Source: Escherichia sp. ESNIH1 (GTDB taxonomy: Bacteria; Pseudomonadota; Gammaproteobacteria; Enterobacterales; Enterobacteriaceae). From it: a stretch of DNA of 64,000 nt. A program made the position numbers and the translations under genes. Below, one piece after another: positions 1 to 7,132 of the stretch (positions are counted from its first letter, which is position 1; each line of letters starts with the position of its first letter). The stretch covers positions 124,001-188,000 of the forward strand of contig PQKR01000005.1 in NCBI GenBank assembly GCA_002918705.1. Direction: 5' to 3'. The notes under the pieces were generated by a model. That model ran no database searches. It saw only the letters and a list, made by a program, of their open reading frames with translations, and was not told the DNA's origin.

Positions 1-656
1 TCTCGCAATCGCAGCGCACGAAGGCGCTGTTCTGGCTATCGCTTTTTCATCTGCTGGTGATCACCTCCAGCAACTACCTGGTACAGCTGCCGATCTCGGT
101 GTTTGGTTTCCATACCACCTGGGGCGCGTTTAGCTTTCCGTTTATTTTTCTCGCCACCGACCTGACCGTGCGTATTTTTGGCGCACCGCTCGCCCGGCGG
201 ATCATCTTTGCCGTCATGATCCCGGCGCTGATTATCTCCTATATCGTCTCGTCGCTGTTTTATATGGGCAGTTGGCAGGGCTTTGGCGCGCTGGCACATT
301 TTAACCTGTTCGTCGCTCGCATCGCCGCTGCCAGCTTTATGGCCTACACCCTGGGGCAGATCCTCGACGTGCGCGTCTTCAACCGCCTGCGTCAGAATCG
401 CCGCTGGTGGCTCGCCCCAACCGTCTCTACCGTATTCGGTAACGCCAGCGATACCGTCGCCTTCTTCTTTATTGCCTTCTGGCGTAGTCCGGACGCGTTT
501 ATGGCCCAGCACTGGGCCGAAATCGCGCTGGTGGACTACAGCTTTAAGGTGCTTATCAGCATTCTATTCTTCCTGCCGATGTATGGCGTATTGCTGAATA
601 TGTGCCTGAAAAGACTGGCGGATAAATCTGAAATTTCCGCGTTGCAGGCCAGTTAA
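1..656 (+). CDS. yhhQ: YhhQ, queuosine-precursor transporter (5' end cut by window)
   Basis: The reading frame is open from position 3 and reads SQSQRTKALFWLSLFHLL before the first in-frame GTG at 57, matching the E. coli YhhQ N-terminus. Only about four codons lie outside the window. YhhQ is a roughly 220-residue inner-membrane protein that imports the queuosine precursors preQ0 and preQ1 for tRNA modification. Several hydrophobic helices and the family segment GFHTTWGAFSFPFIFLATDL are visible. It reads toward dcrB, with a gap of about 70 bases. Identification is firm; the true start is not visible. Confidence 0.95.
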   Translation, partial: SQSQRTKALFWLSLFHLLVITSSNYLVQLPISVFGFHTTWGAFSFPFIFLATDLTVRIFGAPLARRIIFAVMIPALIISYIVSSLFYMGSWQGFGALAHFNLFVARIAAASFMAYTLGQILDVRVFNRLRQNRRWWLAPTVSTVFGNASDTVAFFFIAFWRSPDAFMAQHWAEIALVDYSFKVLISILFFLPMYGVLLNMCLKRLADKSEISALQAS

Positions 657-728
657 AGGTACGCTTCTCAACTTGTGATAAGATGGGCCTATGAGCCGTT
701 TTGGCCGTTTATCGAAAGGAAGAAGTCA

Positions 729-1286
729 ATGCGCAATCTGGTTAAGTACGTCGGGATTGGCCTGCTGGTGTTGGGGCTGGCGGCCTGTGATAACAACGAC
801 ACGAAAACGCCTGCGCAGGGCGCTGCGTCGGAAAGCAATGCAACCGGCCAACCGGTAACCCTGCTGGACGGTAAGGTCACCTTCTCCCTGCCTGCCGACA
901 TGAGCGATCAGAGCGGCAAGCTGGGTACCCAGGCGAACAACATGCACGTCTACTCTGACGCCACCGGCCAGAAAGCGGTGATCGTGATTGCTGGGGATAA
1001 CACCAATGAAGAGCTGCCGGTGCTGGCGAAACGCCTGGAAGAGCAGCAGCGTAGCCGCGATCCGCAGCTGCAGGTGGTGACCAATAAATCTATCGAGGTT
1101 AAGGGCCACACGCTGCAGCAGCTGGACAGCATCATCTCCGCGAAAGGCCAGACCGCCTGGTCCTCCGTGGTGCTGGGTAAGGTTGATGGTAAGCTGCTGA
1201 CTATCCAGGTGACGCTGCCGGCGGAAAACCAGCAGCAGGCGCAGAGCGCAGCAGAGAATATTATCAACACCATCGTGATTAACTAA
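729..1286 (+). CDS. dcrB: DcrB, inner-membrane lipoprotein
   Basis: This 185-residue protein matches E. coli DcrB in length and sequence. E. coli DcrB is required for phage C1 and C6 adsorption and has been linked to envelope and lipoprotein homeostasis. Residues 1-20 form a lipoprotein signal with lipobox LAAC at 17-20. The residue after the lipidated Cys20 is Asp21, the classical Lol-avoidance signal, so inner-membrane retention is expected. The ATG at 729 is preferred over an upstream start at 675 because AAGGAAGAA lies just before it and the length then equals the family length. It probably follows yhhQ in one transcript. Confidence 0.93.
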   Translation: MRNLVKYVGIGLLVLGLAACDNNDTKTPAQGAASESNATGQPVTLLDGKVTFSLPADMSDQSGKLGTQANNMHVYSDATGQKAVIVIAGDNTNEELPVLAKRLEEQQRSRDPQLQVVTNKSIEVKGHTLQQLDSIISAKGQTAWSSVVLGKVDGKLLTIQVTLPAENQQQAQSAAENIINTIVIN

Positions 1287-1296
1287 TTGTGTATAA

Positions 1297-1328
1297 CGCC
1301 CGGCGGCGCGCTGCGTGCCGGGCCTACG
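1297..1328. repeat. REP-like palindrome between dcrB and yhhS
   Basis: GCCCGGC (1298-1304) and GCCGGGC (1317-1323) form a GC-rich hairpin followed by CTACG, the usual look of enterobacterial REP units. It sits between two converging genes and overlaps the last codons of yhhS. It may slow 3' decay or help terminate both transcripts. Confidence 0.6.
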
Positions 1329-2481
1329 ATTCTGAAACGGTCTCCAGCGGAGGCCGTTTTTTTAACTTCAGCGTCAGAAGTAGTGCCACCGCCACCAGCC
1401 CGGCCGCCGGTCCGGTTATGCCCAGGGCCAGATCCATGAATACCGTATAGGTCGCCAGCGCCGCACCCTGGTTCTGCTGCGGCACCGCTTTGACCGCCAC
1501 GACACCCAGCGCCGGGAAGACCAGCGAGAATCCCGCCCCCGCCAGCAGCACACCCACTTTCGCCATCCACGGCGCAGAGGCGAGGCCGGTAAGTATCAAT
1601 CCCAGCGTCTCAACCGCAAAGCAGATCAGCGCTACGTTGAGGCCGCCTAACCGGCTGATGCCGTTCGGGAAAAAGAGCCGCGCACCGATAAAGGCACAGC
1701 TAAAGAGGGTCAAAGCAAAGGCCGCGCCATCCCAGCCTTTGGCATCGTAGAAAAGGGTAATAAAAGTGGCGATAACGCCGAACCCGGCCGAGCCCAGCGC
1801 CAGCGCCATCCCATAGAGCCAGATGCGCCCCAGCACGTCGCGAAACGGCAGCGGCTTGCCTTTGCTCACCTTCACCGCCGGACGGGTCAGAGCAAAGAGA
1901 AACGCCACCAGCGCCACGGCCATAACGGTGAGGGCCAGCCCGGTGAGGCCAACGTAGTGGAAGCAGAGCACCCCCAGCGGCGCGCCAAGCGCCATCGCAC
2001 CATAGGAGGCGATGCCGTTCCAGGAGATCACCTTGCCGATGTGCAGCGACCCCACCGTACCCACGCCCCAGAGCGTCGAGCCGGTACCGGCAAAGCTCTG
2101 GCCAATTCCGAGGATCACCCTTCCAACGCCGAGCAGTACAAGGCTGATGAAGGGCCAGCCGCTGCTAACGCTTGCCAACAGGTAGCCGACGCCGCTGAGA
2201 AAGCAGCCGCACAGGCCAAAGAGTACGATCTTTTTTGGCCCCAACGCATCGGCGTAGCGCCCGGCATGGGGGCGACTCAGAAGGGTGGCGAAATATTGCA
2301 AGCTAATAACCAGTCCCGCCCAGAAGGCGCTAAAGCCCATGACGTCATGAACATAGCCAGGTAAAACGGCCAGCGGTAGGCCAATCGTGAGGTAGCTTGC
2401 GAAGTTAAATATCACTACGGAGACAATGCGCAGGTTGAGACGCACTCCGCTTAGCGCCGGGTCGGCGACGGGTTCAGGCAT
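1324..2481 (-). CDS. yhhS: YhhS, MFS transporter with an internal deletion
   Basis: This is a 385-residue major facilitator that closely follows E. coli YhhS (405 residues, arabinose/drug efflux-like) over its length. The ATG at 2481 is chosen over a GTG at 2490 because GGTGAG lies at proper spacing before it. Near the C-terminus the protein reads GITGPAAGLVAVALLL, whereas the E. coli protein as recalled has about 17 more residues between two AGLV segments. The missing piece covers the penultimate loop and most of a membrane helix. The frame stays open to LKKRPP and the stop. The family is certain; whether it still transports is open. Confidence 0.88.
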   Translation of the reverse strand: MPEPVADPALSGVRLNLRIVSVVIFNFASYLTIGLPLAVLPGYVHDVMGFSAFWAGLVISLQYFATLLSRPHAGRYADALGPKKIVLFGLCGCFLSGVGYLLASVSSGWPFISLVLLGVGRVILGIGQSFAGTGSTLWGVGTVGSLHIGKVISWNGIASYGAMALGAPLGVLCFHYVGLTGLALTVMAVALVAFLFALTRPAVKVSKGKPLPFRDVLGRIWLYGMALALGSAGFGVIATFITLFYDAKGWDGAAFALTLFSCAFIGARLFFPNGISRLGGLNVALICFAVETLGLILTGLASAPWMAKVGVLLAGAGFSLVFPALGVVAVKAVPQQNQGAALATYTVFMDLALGITGPAAGLVAVALLLTLKLKKRPPLETVSES

Positions 2482-2636
2482 GAAGCTCACCAGTTTTACA
2501 ACGGTTCTTTACAGGAGTATTTCACTATTATCACGACGCGGCGTGAAAATCAGCAGTAATAATAAGATTATCCGTCTTAAGCGAAGCCTAAACAAAGCAC
2601 TACAATTAACGTGCACAGCGATAAAAGGAATTCAAC

Positions 2637-3698
2637 ATGCTTAACGTATTGCCTGAAAAATCTGGTGATAGAGCAGGACTGCACATACTGGTTAAACTGG
2701 CCGCGCTGGTCATCATCCTGGCGGGCATTCATGCGGCGGCCGATATTATTGTCCAGCTTCTGCTGGCGCTCTTCTTTGCCATCGTCCTTAATCCTCTGGT
2801 CACCTGGTTTTTACGCCGCGGCATTAAACGCCCTATCGCCATTACGATTGTAGTGGTGGTGATGCTGATCGTGCTTACCGCCCTGTTTGGCGTACTCGCC
2901 GCCTCGACAACCGATTTTATTAATCTGCTCCCCAAATATAACCGGGAGCTAACGCGCAAAATTGTCGCCCTCCAGCAGGCGCTGCCTTTTTTGAATCTGC
3001 ATATCTCGCCGGAGCGCATGCTGCAGCGCATGGACTCCGATAAGATGATGACCTTCGCCACTACGCTGATGGCACAGCTCTCTAACGCGATGGCCAGCAT
3101 TGTTCTGCTGGTGATGACGGTCGTATTTATGCTGTTTGAGGTACGTCACGTGCCCTACAAGCTGCGCTTCGCGCTGAATAATCCGCAGATCCATATCGCG
3201 GGCCTGCACCGGGCATTGAAAGGGGTGTCGCACTATCTGGCGCTGAAGACGCTTATCAGCCTGTGGACAGGAGTCATAATCTGGCTGGGGCTACTGCTGC
3301 TGGATGTACAGTTCGCCCTGATGTGGGGCGTGCTAGCGTTTCTGCTGAACTACGTGCCCAATATCGGCTCCGTGCTGTCGGCCATTCCGCCAATGATCCA
3401 GGCGCTGCTGTTCAACGGCTACTATGAGTTTTTCATGGTCGGCGCACTCTTCCTGGTCGTGCATATGCTGCTGGGCAACATCCTTGAGCCGCGGATGATG
3501 GGCCACCGGCTGGGGATGTCCACGCTGGTGGTGTTCCTCTCGCTGCTGGTGTGGGGTTGGCTGCTGGGGCCGGTGGGCATGCTGCTCTCGGTGCCGCTCA
3601 CCAGCGTGTGCAAAATCTGGATGGAGACCACCAAAGGCGGCAGCAAGCTGGCTATCCTGCTCGGCCCTGGCCGACCAAAAAGTAAGCTGCCAGGGTAG
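2637..3698 (+). CDS. yhhT: YhhT, AI-2E/PerM-family transporter
   Basis: This 353-residue polytopic inner-membrane protein of the AI-2E transporter (PerM) family is very close to E. coli YhhT (349 residues). The family segment AGIHAAADIIVQLLLALFFA sits near the N-terminus. Later blocks FLLNYVPNIGS and NILEPRMMG are typical of the family's C-terminal transport core. About seven to eight hydrophobic helices are visible. AAGGAA at about 2625 precedes the ATG. It diverges from yhhS across 155 bases. The substrate in E. coli is not settled. Confidence 0.92.
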   Translation: MLNVLPEKSGDRAGLHILVKLAALVIILAGIHAAADIIVQLLLALFFAIVLNPLVTWFLRRGIKRPIAITIVVVVMLIVLTALFGVLAASTTDFINLLPKYNRELTRKIVALQQALPFLNLHISPERMLQRMDSDKMMTFATTLMAQLSNAMASIVLLVMTVVFMLFEVRHVPYKLRFALNNPQIHIAGLHRALKGVSHYLALKTLISLWTGVIIWLGLLLLDVQFALMWGVLAFLLNYVPNIGSVLSAIPPMIQALLFNGYYEFFMVGALFLVVHMLLGNILEPRMMGHRLGMSTLVVFLSLLVWGWLLGPVGMLLSVPLTSVCKIWMETTKGGSKLAILLGPGRPKSKLPG

Positions 3699-3734
3699 AG
3701 CTCTCTCGCCAGCGGCTGCCTGCACCCGGTGCGC

Positions 3735-4241
3735 TTAATTCAGGTTTTCCGGGAAGTTCTCTGGCAGTTCGCTGGCTGCACAGGCGATAACGCTGTCGTT
3801 ATTTGCCCCGCAGTCGCGCACAAAGGTAATCGTCGCGAACTCATCGATCACTTCCGTTGGGTAGGCTGGTCCCGCCTCGCGGTAGGATTCCATAAGAGGA
3901 ATGTGCTCGTTCTGGAAGCAGACGGTTTTTTCCGGATTGTTTATGACCCAACGCGGGAAGAAGATAGTCCCGTGGAACAGGCGGTCGCCAAGGTTAACAA
4001 TCAGGCTAACGTCGGTACCGGTTGGCTCGGTCCATGAAATTTTATAGATGCTCTCGCCAACCCGCACAATATAGGCATGCTGATCTTTCACCCAGCGATT
4101 GCCGACAATCCCACTATGGATACGGTAGTCCAGCGTCGACTCATTTTTCACATAAATTTCGTAATTCCAGCCGTTGTCATAGGTATAGACCAGATGTTTA
4201 CCCACAAAACCACGTAGATCGTGTTTATCAAAGCTGCTCAT
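3735..4241 (-). CDS. padC: Phenolic acid decarboxylase PadC
   Basis: This 168-residue cytosolic enzyme removes CO2 from ferulic, p-coumaric and caffeic acids to give vinyl phenols, a detoxification of plant hydroxycinnamates. The sequence is nearly that of characterised Enterobacter ferulate decarboxylase. The catalytic residues of that enzyme are present at the same numbers: Trp25 and Tyr27 in NGWNYEIY, and Glu134 in EVIDEFATITF. A strong AAGGAGGT precedes the ATG. It is transcribed away from the LysR gene at 4340, which is the likely inducer-responsive regulator. E. coli K-12 lacks this gene at the locus, so it is accessory DNA. Confidence 0.96.
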   Translation of the reverse strand: MSSFDKHDLRGFVGKHLVYTYDNGWNYEIYVKNESTLDYRIHSGIVGNRWVKDQHAYIVRVGESIYKISWTEPTGTDVSLIVNLGDRLFHGTIFFPRWVINNPEKTVCFQNEHIPLMESYREAGPAYPTEVIDEFATITFVRDCGANNDSVIACAASELPENFPENLN

Positions 4242-4339
4242 TTTTTACCTCCTTCATCTGATAGAGATAGCGTACCGCTGCAAATTATGAATTAATAACG
4301 TTGATTTTGGATAATATTCATCAGATTTTTAGATAAATT
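4242..4339. promoter_or_regulatory. Divergent padC / lysR-type control region
   Basis: This 98-base AT-rich spacer lies between divergent genes. TTAT (4285-4288) and ATAA (4295-4298) make an interrupted dyad that fits the T-N11-A LysR box, centrally placed for joint control. No convincing -35/-10 pair stands out for either gene, so the operator call is tentative. Confidence 0.4.
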
Positions 4340-5194
4340 ATGCACAAGACAACGCTTGAGCAGTGGTCACTGCTGGAAAAAGTGATTGAGCTGGGCAGCT
4401 TTGCCAAAGCCGCCGAAGAGACGCATCGCAGCCAGTCATCGGTTAGCTACAACCTGGCGCTTCTGCAAGAGCGTCTGGGTATTGCGCTTTTAGTGCCGGA
4501 AGGCCGACGGGCCGTACTTACGCCTGCCGGGGAGCTGCTGTTGAAACAGGTTAAGCCCCTGCTGAAGGCGTTTGCCTATGTCGAAACGCGTGCGTCTACA
4601 ATGCGGAACGGTATGCGCACCCGCCTTGATTTAGTGGTCGACAGCATTTTTCCCCGCAGCCATCTTTTCGCTGCTTTGCGCCAGTTTCAGCACTGTTATC
4701 CCCAGACCCAGGTTCACCTCACCGAAGCCCAGGAAAACGTGGCCCTGCCAGCGCATACGGAAGCTGACGTGATGATCCTGCCGCGCCGGCAGGATATGAC
4801 CGGACGCGGAGAGTGGCTGATGAACGTTGATTTCATCGCCGTGGCCCATCGAGACCATCCGCTCTTTGCGTTGAGTACACTCAATGACGAAGCGCTCTCT
4901 GCCTGGCCACTGATCCGTATCGCCGAGAGCGACAGTACTCAGCAGTCCACCAGCGAAGCCTGGACCTTTTCTACTATTGATGCTGCGATTGAAGCGGTGA
5001 TGTACCAGGTGGGATACGGCTGGCTACCGGAAGAGCGGATCCGCGAGCAGCTGGAGGCGGGTATCTTAAAAACGCTGCCTCTGAGCCACGGCGTGCGCCG
5101 CGCCACCCCCCTGCACCTGATTGTAAAGAAAGACTTAATGCCCCTGGATGAACAGGTTAAGACACTACTGAAACTCCTGACCTCCGCAAAGTAG
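4340..5194 (+). CDS. LysR-family regulator, likely of padC and the SDR/hydrolase pair
   Basis: This 284-residue LysR-type regulator has an N-terminal winged helix-turn-helix (about residues 5-65; GSFAKAAEETHRSQSSVSYN is the recognition region) and a C-terminal periplasmic-binding-like effector domain. It is divergent from padC and lies 44 bases ahead of an SDR gene, so it may control both directions. LysR regulators beside padC respond to phenolic acids in several bacteria; the ligand here is inferred from that context. The ATG at 4340 has only a weak Shine-Dalgarno but gives the normal family length. Confidence 0.85.
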   Translation: MHKTTLEQWSLLEKVIELGSFAKAAEETHRSQSSVSYNLALLQERLGIALLVPEGRRAVLTPAGELLLKQVKPLLKAFAYVETRASTMRNGMRTRLDLVVDSIFPRSHLFAALRQFQHCYPQTQVHLTEAQENVALPAHTEADVMILPRRQDMTGRGEWLMNVDFIAVAHRDHPLFALSTLNDEALSAWPLIRIAESDSTQQSTSEAWTFSTIDAAIEAVMYQVGYGWLPEERIREQLEAGILKTLPLSHGVRRATPLHLIVKKDLMPLDEQVKTLLKLLTSAK

Positions 5195-5238
5195 CGTCTA
5201 TGCTTAACGTTCAGTAATGACATCTACGGGAGCAAACG

Positions 5239-6033
5239 ATGAAAATTGATTTGACGGGAAAAGTTGCGCTGGTGACGGCCTCTACCGGCGGGATTGGTTT
5301 GGCAATTGCGCGCGGGCTGGCGGAGAGCGGTGCGGAAGTGATCCTCAACGGTCGCAGCCAGGAGAGCGTGAACCAGGGCATTCAGCAGCTGCAGCAGGCG
5401 GTACCGGGCGTAGAGGTGCGGGCCACCATCGCCGATCTTAGCACCCCCGAGGGCGTTGAATCGGTACTGAAAACTGCCGCGTCCGTGGATATTTTGGTCA
5501 ACAACGCGGGCATCTACGGTCCGTCAGATTTCAATACCACTGACGACGCCACCTGGGATACGTACTGGCAAACCAATGTCATGTCCGGCGTTCGCCTGGC
5601 GCGTGCGCTGCTGCCGGGGATGGTGAAGAAAGGCTGGGGCCGGGTGGTCTTTATCTCTTCTGAATCGGCCCTTAACATCCCGGCGGATATGATCCACTAC
5701 GGCGTAACCAAAACGGCGCAGCTGTCACTGGCGCGCGGGCTGGCAAAATACGTCGCGGGCAGCGGCGTGACGGTCAACAGCGTGCTGCCAGGCCCGACGC
5801 TTTCCGACGGCTTTGCCGCCATGATGCAGAGCGAGATCGATAAAACCGGCAAATCACTGGAGACGGTCGCCACCGAGTTTGTGAAAGCCAACCGTCCCAC
5901 CTCGGTGATCCAGCGTGCCGCCACGGTGGATGAAGTTGCCAATATGGTGGTCTACGTCTGCTCAACCCAGGCCTCGGCGACCTCTGGCGCGGCGCTGCGC
6001 GTCGACGGTGGCGTGGTAGACGATATCGTATAA
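5239..6033 (+). CDS. SDR-family oxidoreductase
   Basis: This 264-residue classical short-chain dehydrogenase has a Rossmann cofactor loop TASTGGIG (13-20, with Ala replacing the first Gly of the usual motif), NNAG at 88-91, catalytic Ser140/141, Tyr154 and Lys158 in YGVTK, and a C-terminal dimer segment ALRVDGG. The substrate is unknown. CTACGGGAGCAA just before the ATG is a good ribosome site. It is followed 19 bases later by an exported alpha/beta hydrolase and preceded by the LysR gene, so the three are likely co-transcribed. Oxidation or reduction of an aromatic or ester-derived alcohol is plausible but not shown. Confidence 0.85.
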   Translation: MKIDLTGKVALVTASTGGIGLAIARGLAESGAEVILNGRSQESVNQGIQQLQQAVPGVEVRATIADLSTPEGVESVLKTAASVDILVNNAGIYGPSDFNTTDDATWDTYWQTNVMSGVRLARALLPGMVKKGWGRVVFISSESALNIPADMIHYGVTKTAQLSLARGLAKYVAGSGVTVNSVLPGPTLSDGFAAMMQSEIDKTGKSLETVATEFVKANRPTSVIQRAATVDEVANMVVYVCSTQASATSGAALRVDGGVVDDIV

Positions 6034-6052
6034 CCCCGCGTGGAGAAGCGTT

Positions 6053-7045
6053 ATGCCTATGCAAATCTCACGCTGTATGCTGGCCGCCCTGCTCTTTAGC
6101 GGTGCGGCAACGGCAGCAGAGTACGGTGAACAGCTGGAAGGTTTTAACTACCCCTGGGAACTCAAAAAGTTTGATTTTCAGTCGCAGAAACAGCCGCTCA
6201 GCATGGGCTATATGGATCTTCAGGCGGATAAGCCCAACGGTCACACGGTGGTGCTGCTGCACGGCAAAAACTTCTGCGCCGCCACCTGGGAGGAGACAAT
6301 CCGCGTCCTGCATGATGCGGGGTATCGCGTCGTTGCCCCGGATCAGATTGGTTTCTGCACCTCTACCAAGCCCGCCAGCTATCAGTACAGCTTCCAGCAG
6401 CTCGCAAGCAATACCCACCAGCTGCTCGACTCGCTGGGGATTGAGAAGACCATCATTGTAGGCCACTCCACCGGCGGGATGCTGGCCACGCGCTATGCCC
6501 TGATGTACCCCCAACAGACCGAGAAGCTGGTGATGGTTAACCCCATCGGCCTTGAGGACTGGAAAGCCAAAGGCGTGCCCTACCGCAGCGTCGACGAGTG
6601 GTATCAACGCGAGCTGAAAACCAGCGCCCAGAGTATCAAAGCCTATGAGCAGAAGACCTACTACATGGGCAACTGGAAGCCGGAGTATGACAAGTGGGTC
6701 GATATGCTGGCCGGATTGAGCAACGGGCCGGGTAAAGAGCGCGTGGCGTGGAACTCTGCCCTGCTCTACGACATGATCGCCACCCAGCCGGTGGTCTATG
6801 AGTTTAAAGATCTGCGGATACCGACGACGCTGTTTATCGGCACCGGGGATACGACCGCCCCTGGCAGCGATACCGCCCCGCCGGAGGTGAAAAAGGCCGT
6901 GGGTAACTATAGCGTGCTGGGTAAAGAGGCCGCGAAGCAGATCCCTGGCGCGACGCTGGTGGAGTTTGACGGCATGGGCCACGCCCCGCAGATGGAAGAT
7001 CCGGCGCGCTTCCACGAGGCGCTGCTAAAGGATTTACAGTCGTAA
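6053..7045 (+). CDS. Exported alpha/beta-fold hydrolase
   Basis: This 330-residue protein has a Sec signal (residues 1-22, ending ATAA) and an alpha/beta hydrolase fold. The oxyanion region is HGKNFC (70-75), the nucleophile elbow is GHSTGG with Ser139, a likely acid Asp is in IGTGDTTAPG, and the catalytic His is in DGMGHAPQ. It therefore probably acts on an ester or related bond in the periplasm. The ATG at 6053 follows GGAG at seven bases. Closeness to the SDR gene and padC suggests a role in plant phenolic metabolism, for instance on esters, but the substrate cannot be read from the sequence. Confidence 0.82.
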   Translation: MPMQISRCMLAALLFSGAATAAEYGEQLEGFNYPWELKKFDFQSQKQPLSMGYMDLQADKPNGHTVVLLHGKNFCAATWEETIRVLHDAGYRVVAPDQIGFCTSTKPASYQYSFQQLASNTHQLLDSLGIEKTIIVGHSTGGMLATRYALMYPQQTEKLVMVNPIGLEDWKAKGVPYRSVDEWYQRELKTSAQSIKAYEQKTYYMGNWKPEYDKWVDMLAGLSNGPGKERVAWNSALLYDMIATQPVVYEFKDLRIPTTLFIGTGDTTAPGSDTAPPEVKKAVGNYSVLGKEAAKQIPGATLVEFDGMGHAPQMEDPARFHEALLKDLQS

Positions 7046-7056
7046 TCTGCGGTTAA

Positions 7057-7074
7057 TTGTTATAAAACTGTAAC
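7057..7074 (+). promoter_or_regulatory. Possible Pho box upstream of the PhoX-like gene
   Basis: TTGTTAT, AAAA, CTGTAAC forms two heptamers separated by four bases, as in the PhoB site (CTGTCAT-N4-CTGTCAT). The second half matches in about six of seven positions and the first in five. It lies 59 bases before the GTG start of a PhoX-family gene. No clear -10 was found downstream, so this remains a candidate. Confidence 0.4.
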
Positions 7075-7132
7075 AATGATTACTTAGTCTATCGGCGTCA
7101 CTTTACTCTCTGGTTAACCAAAGGACGCCGTC

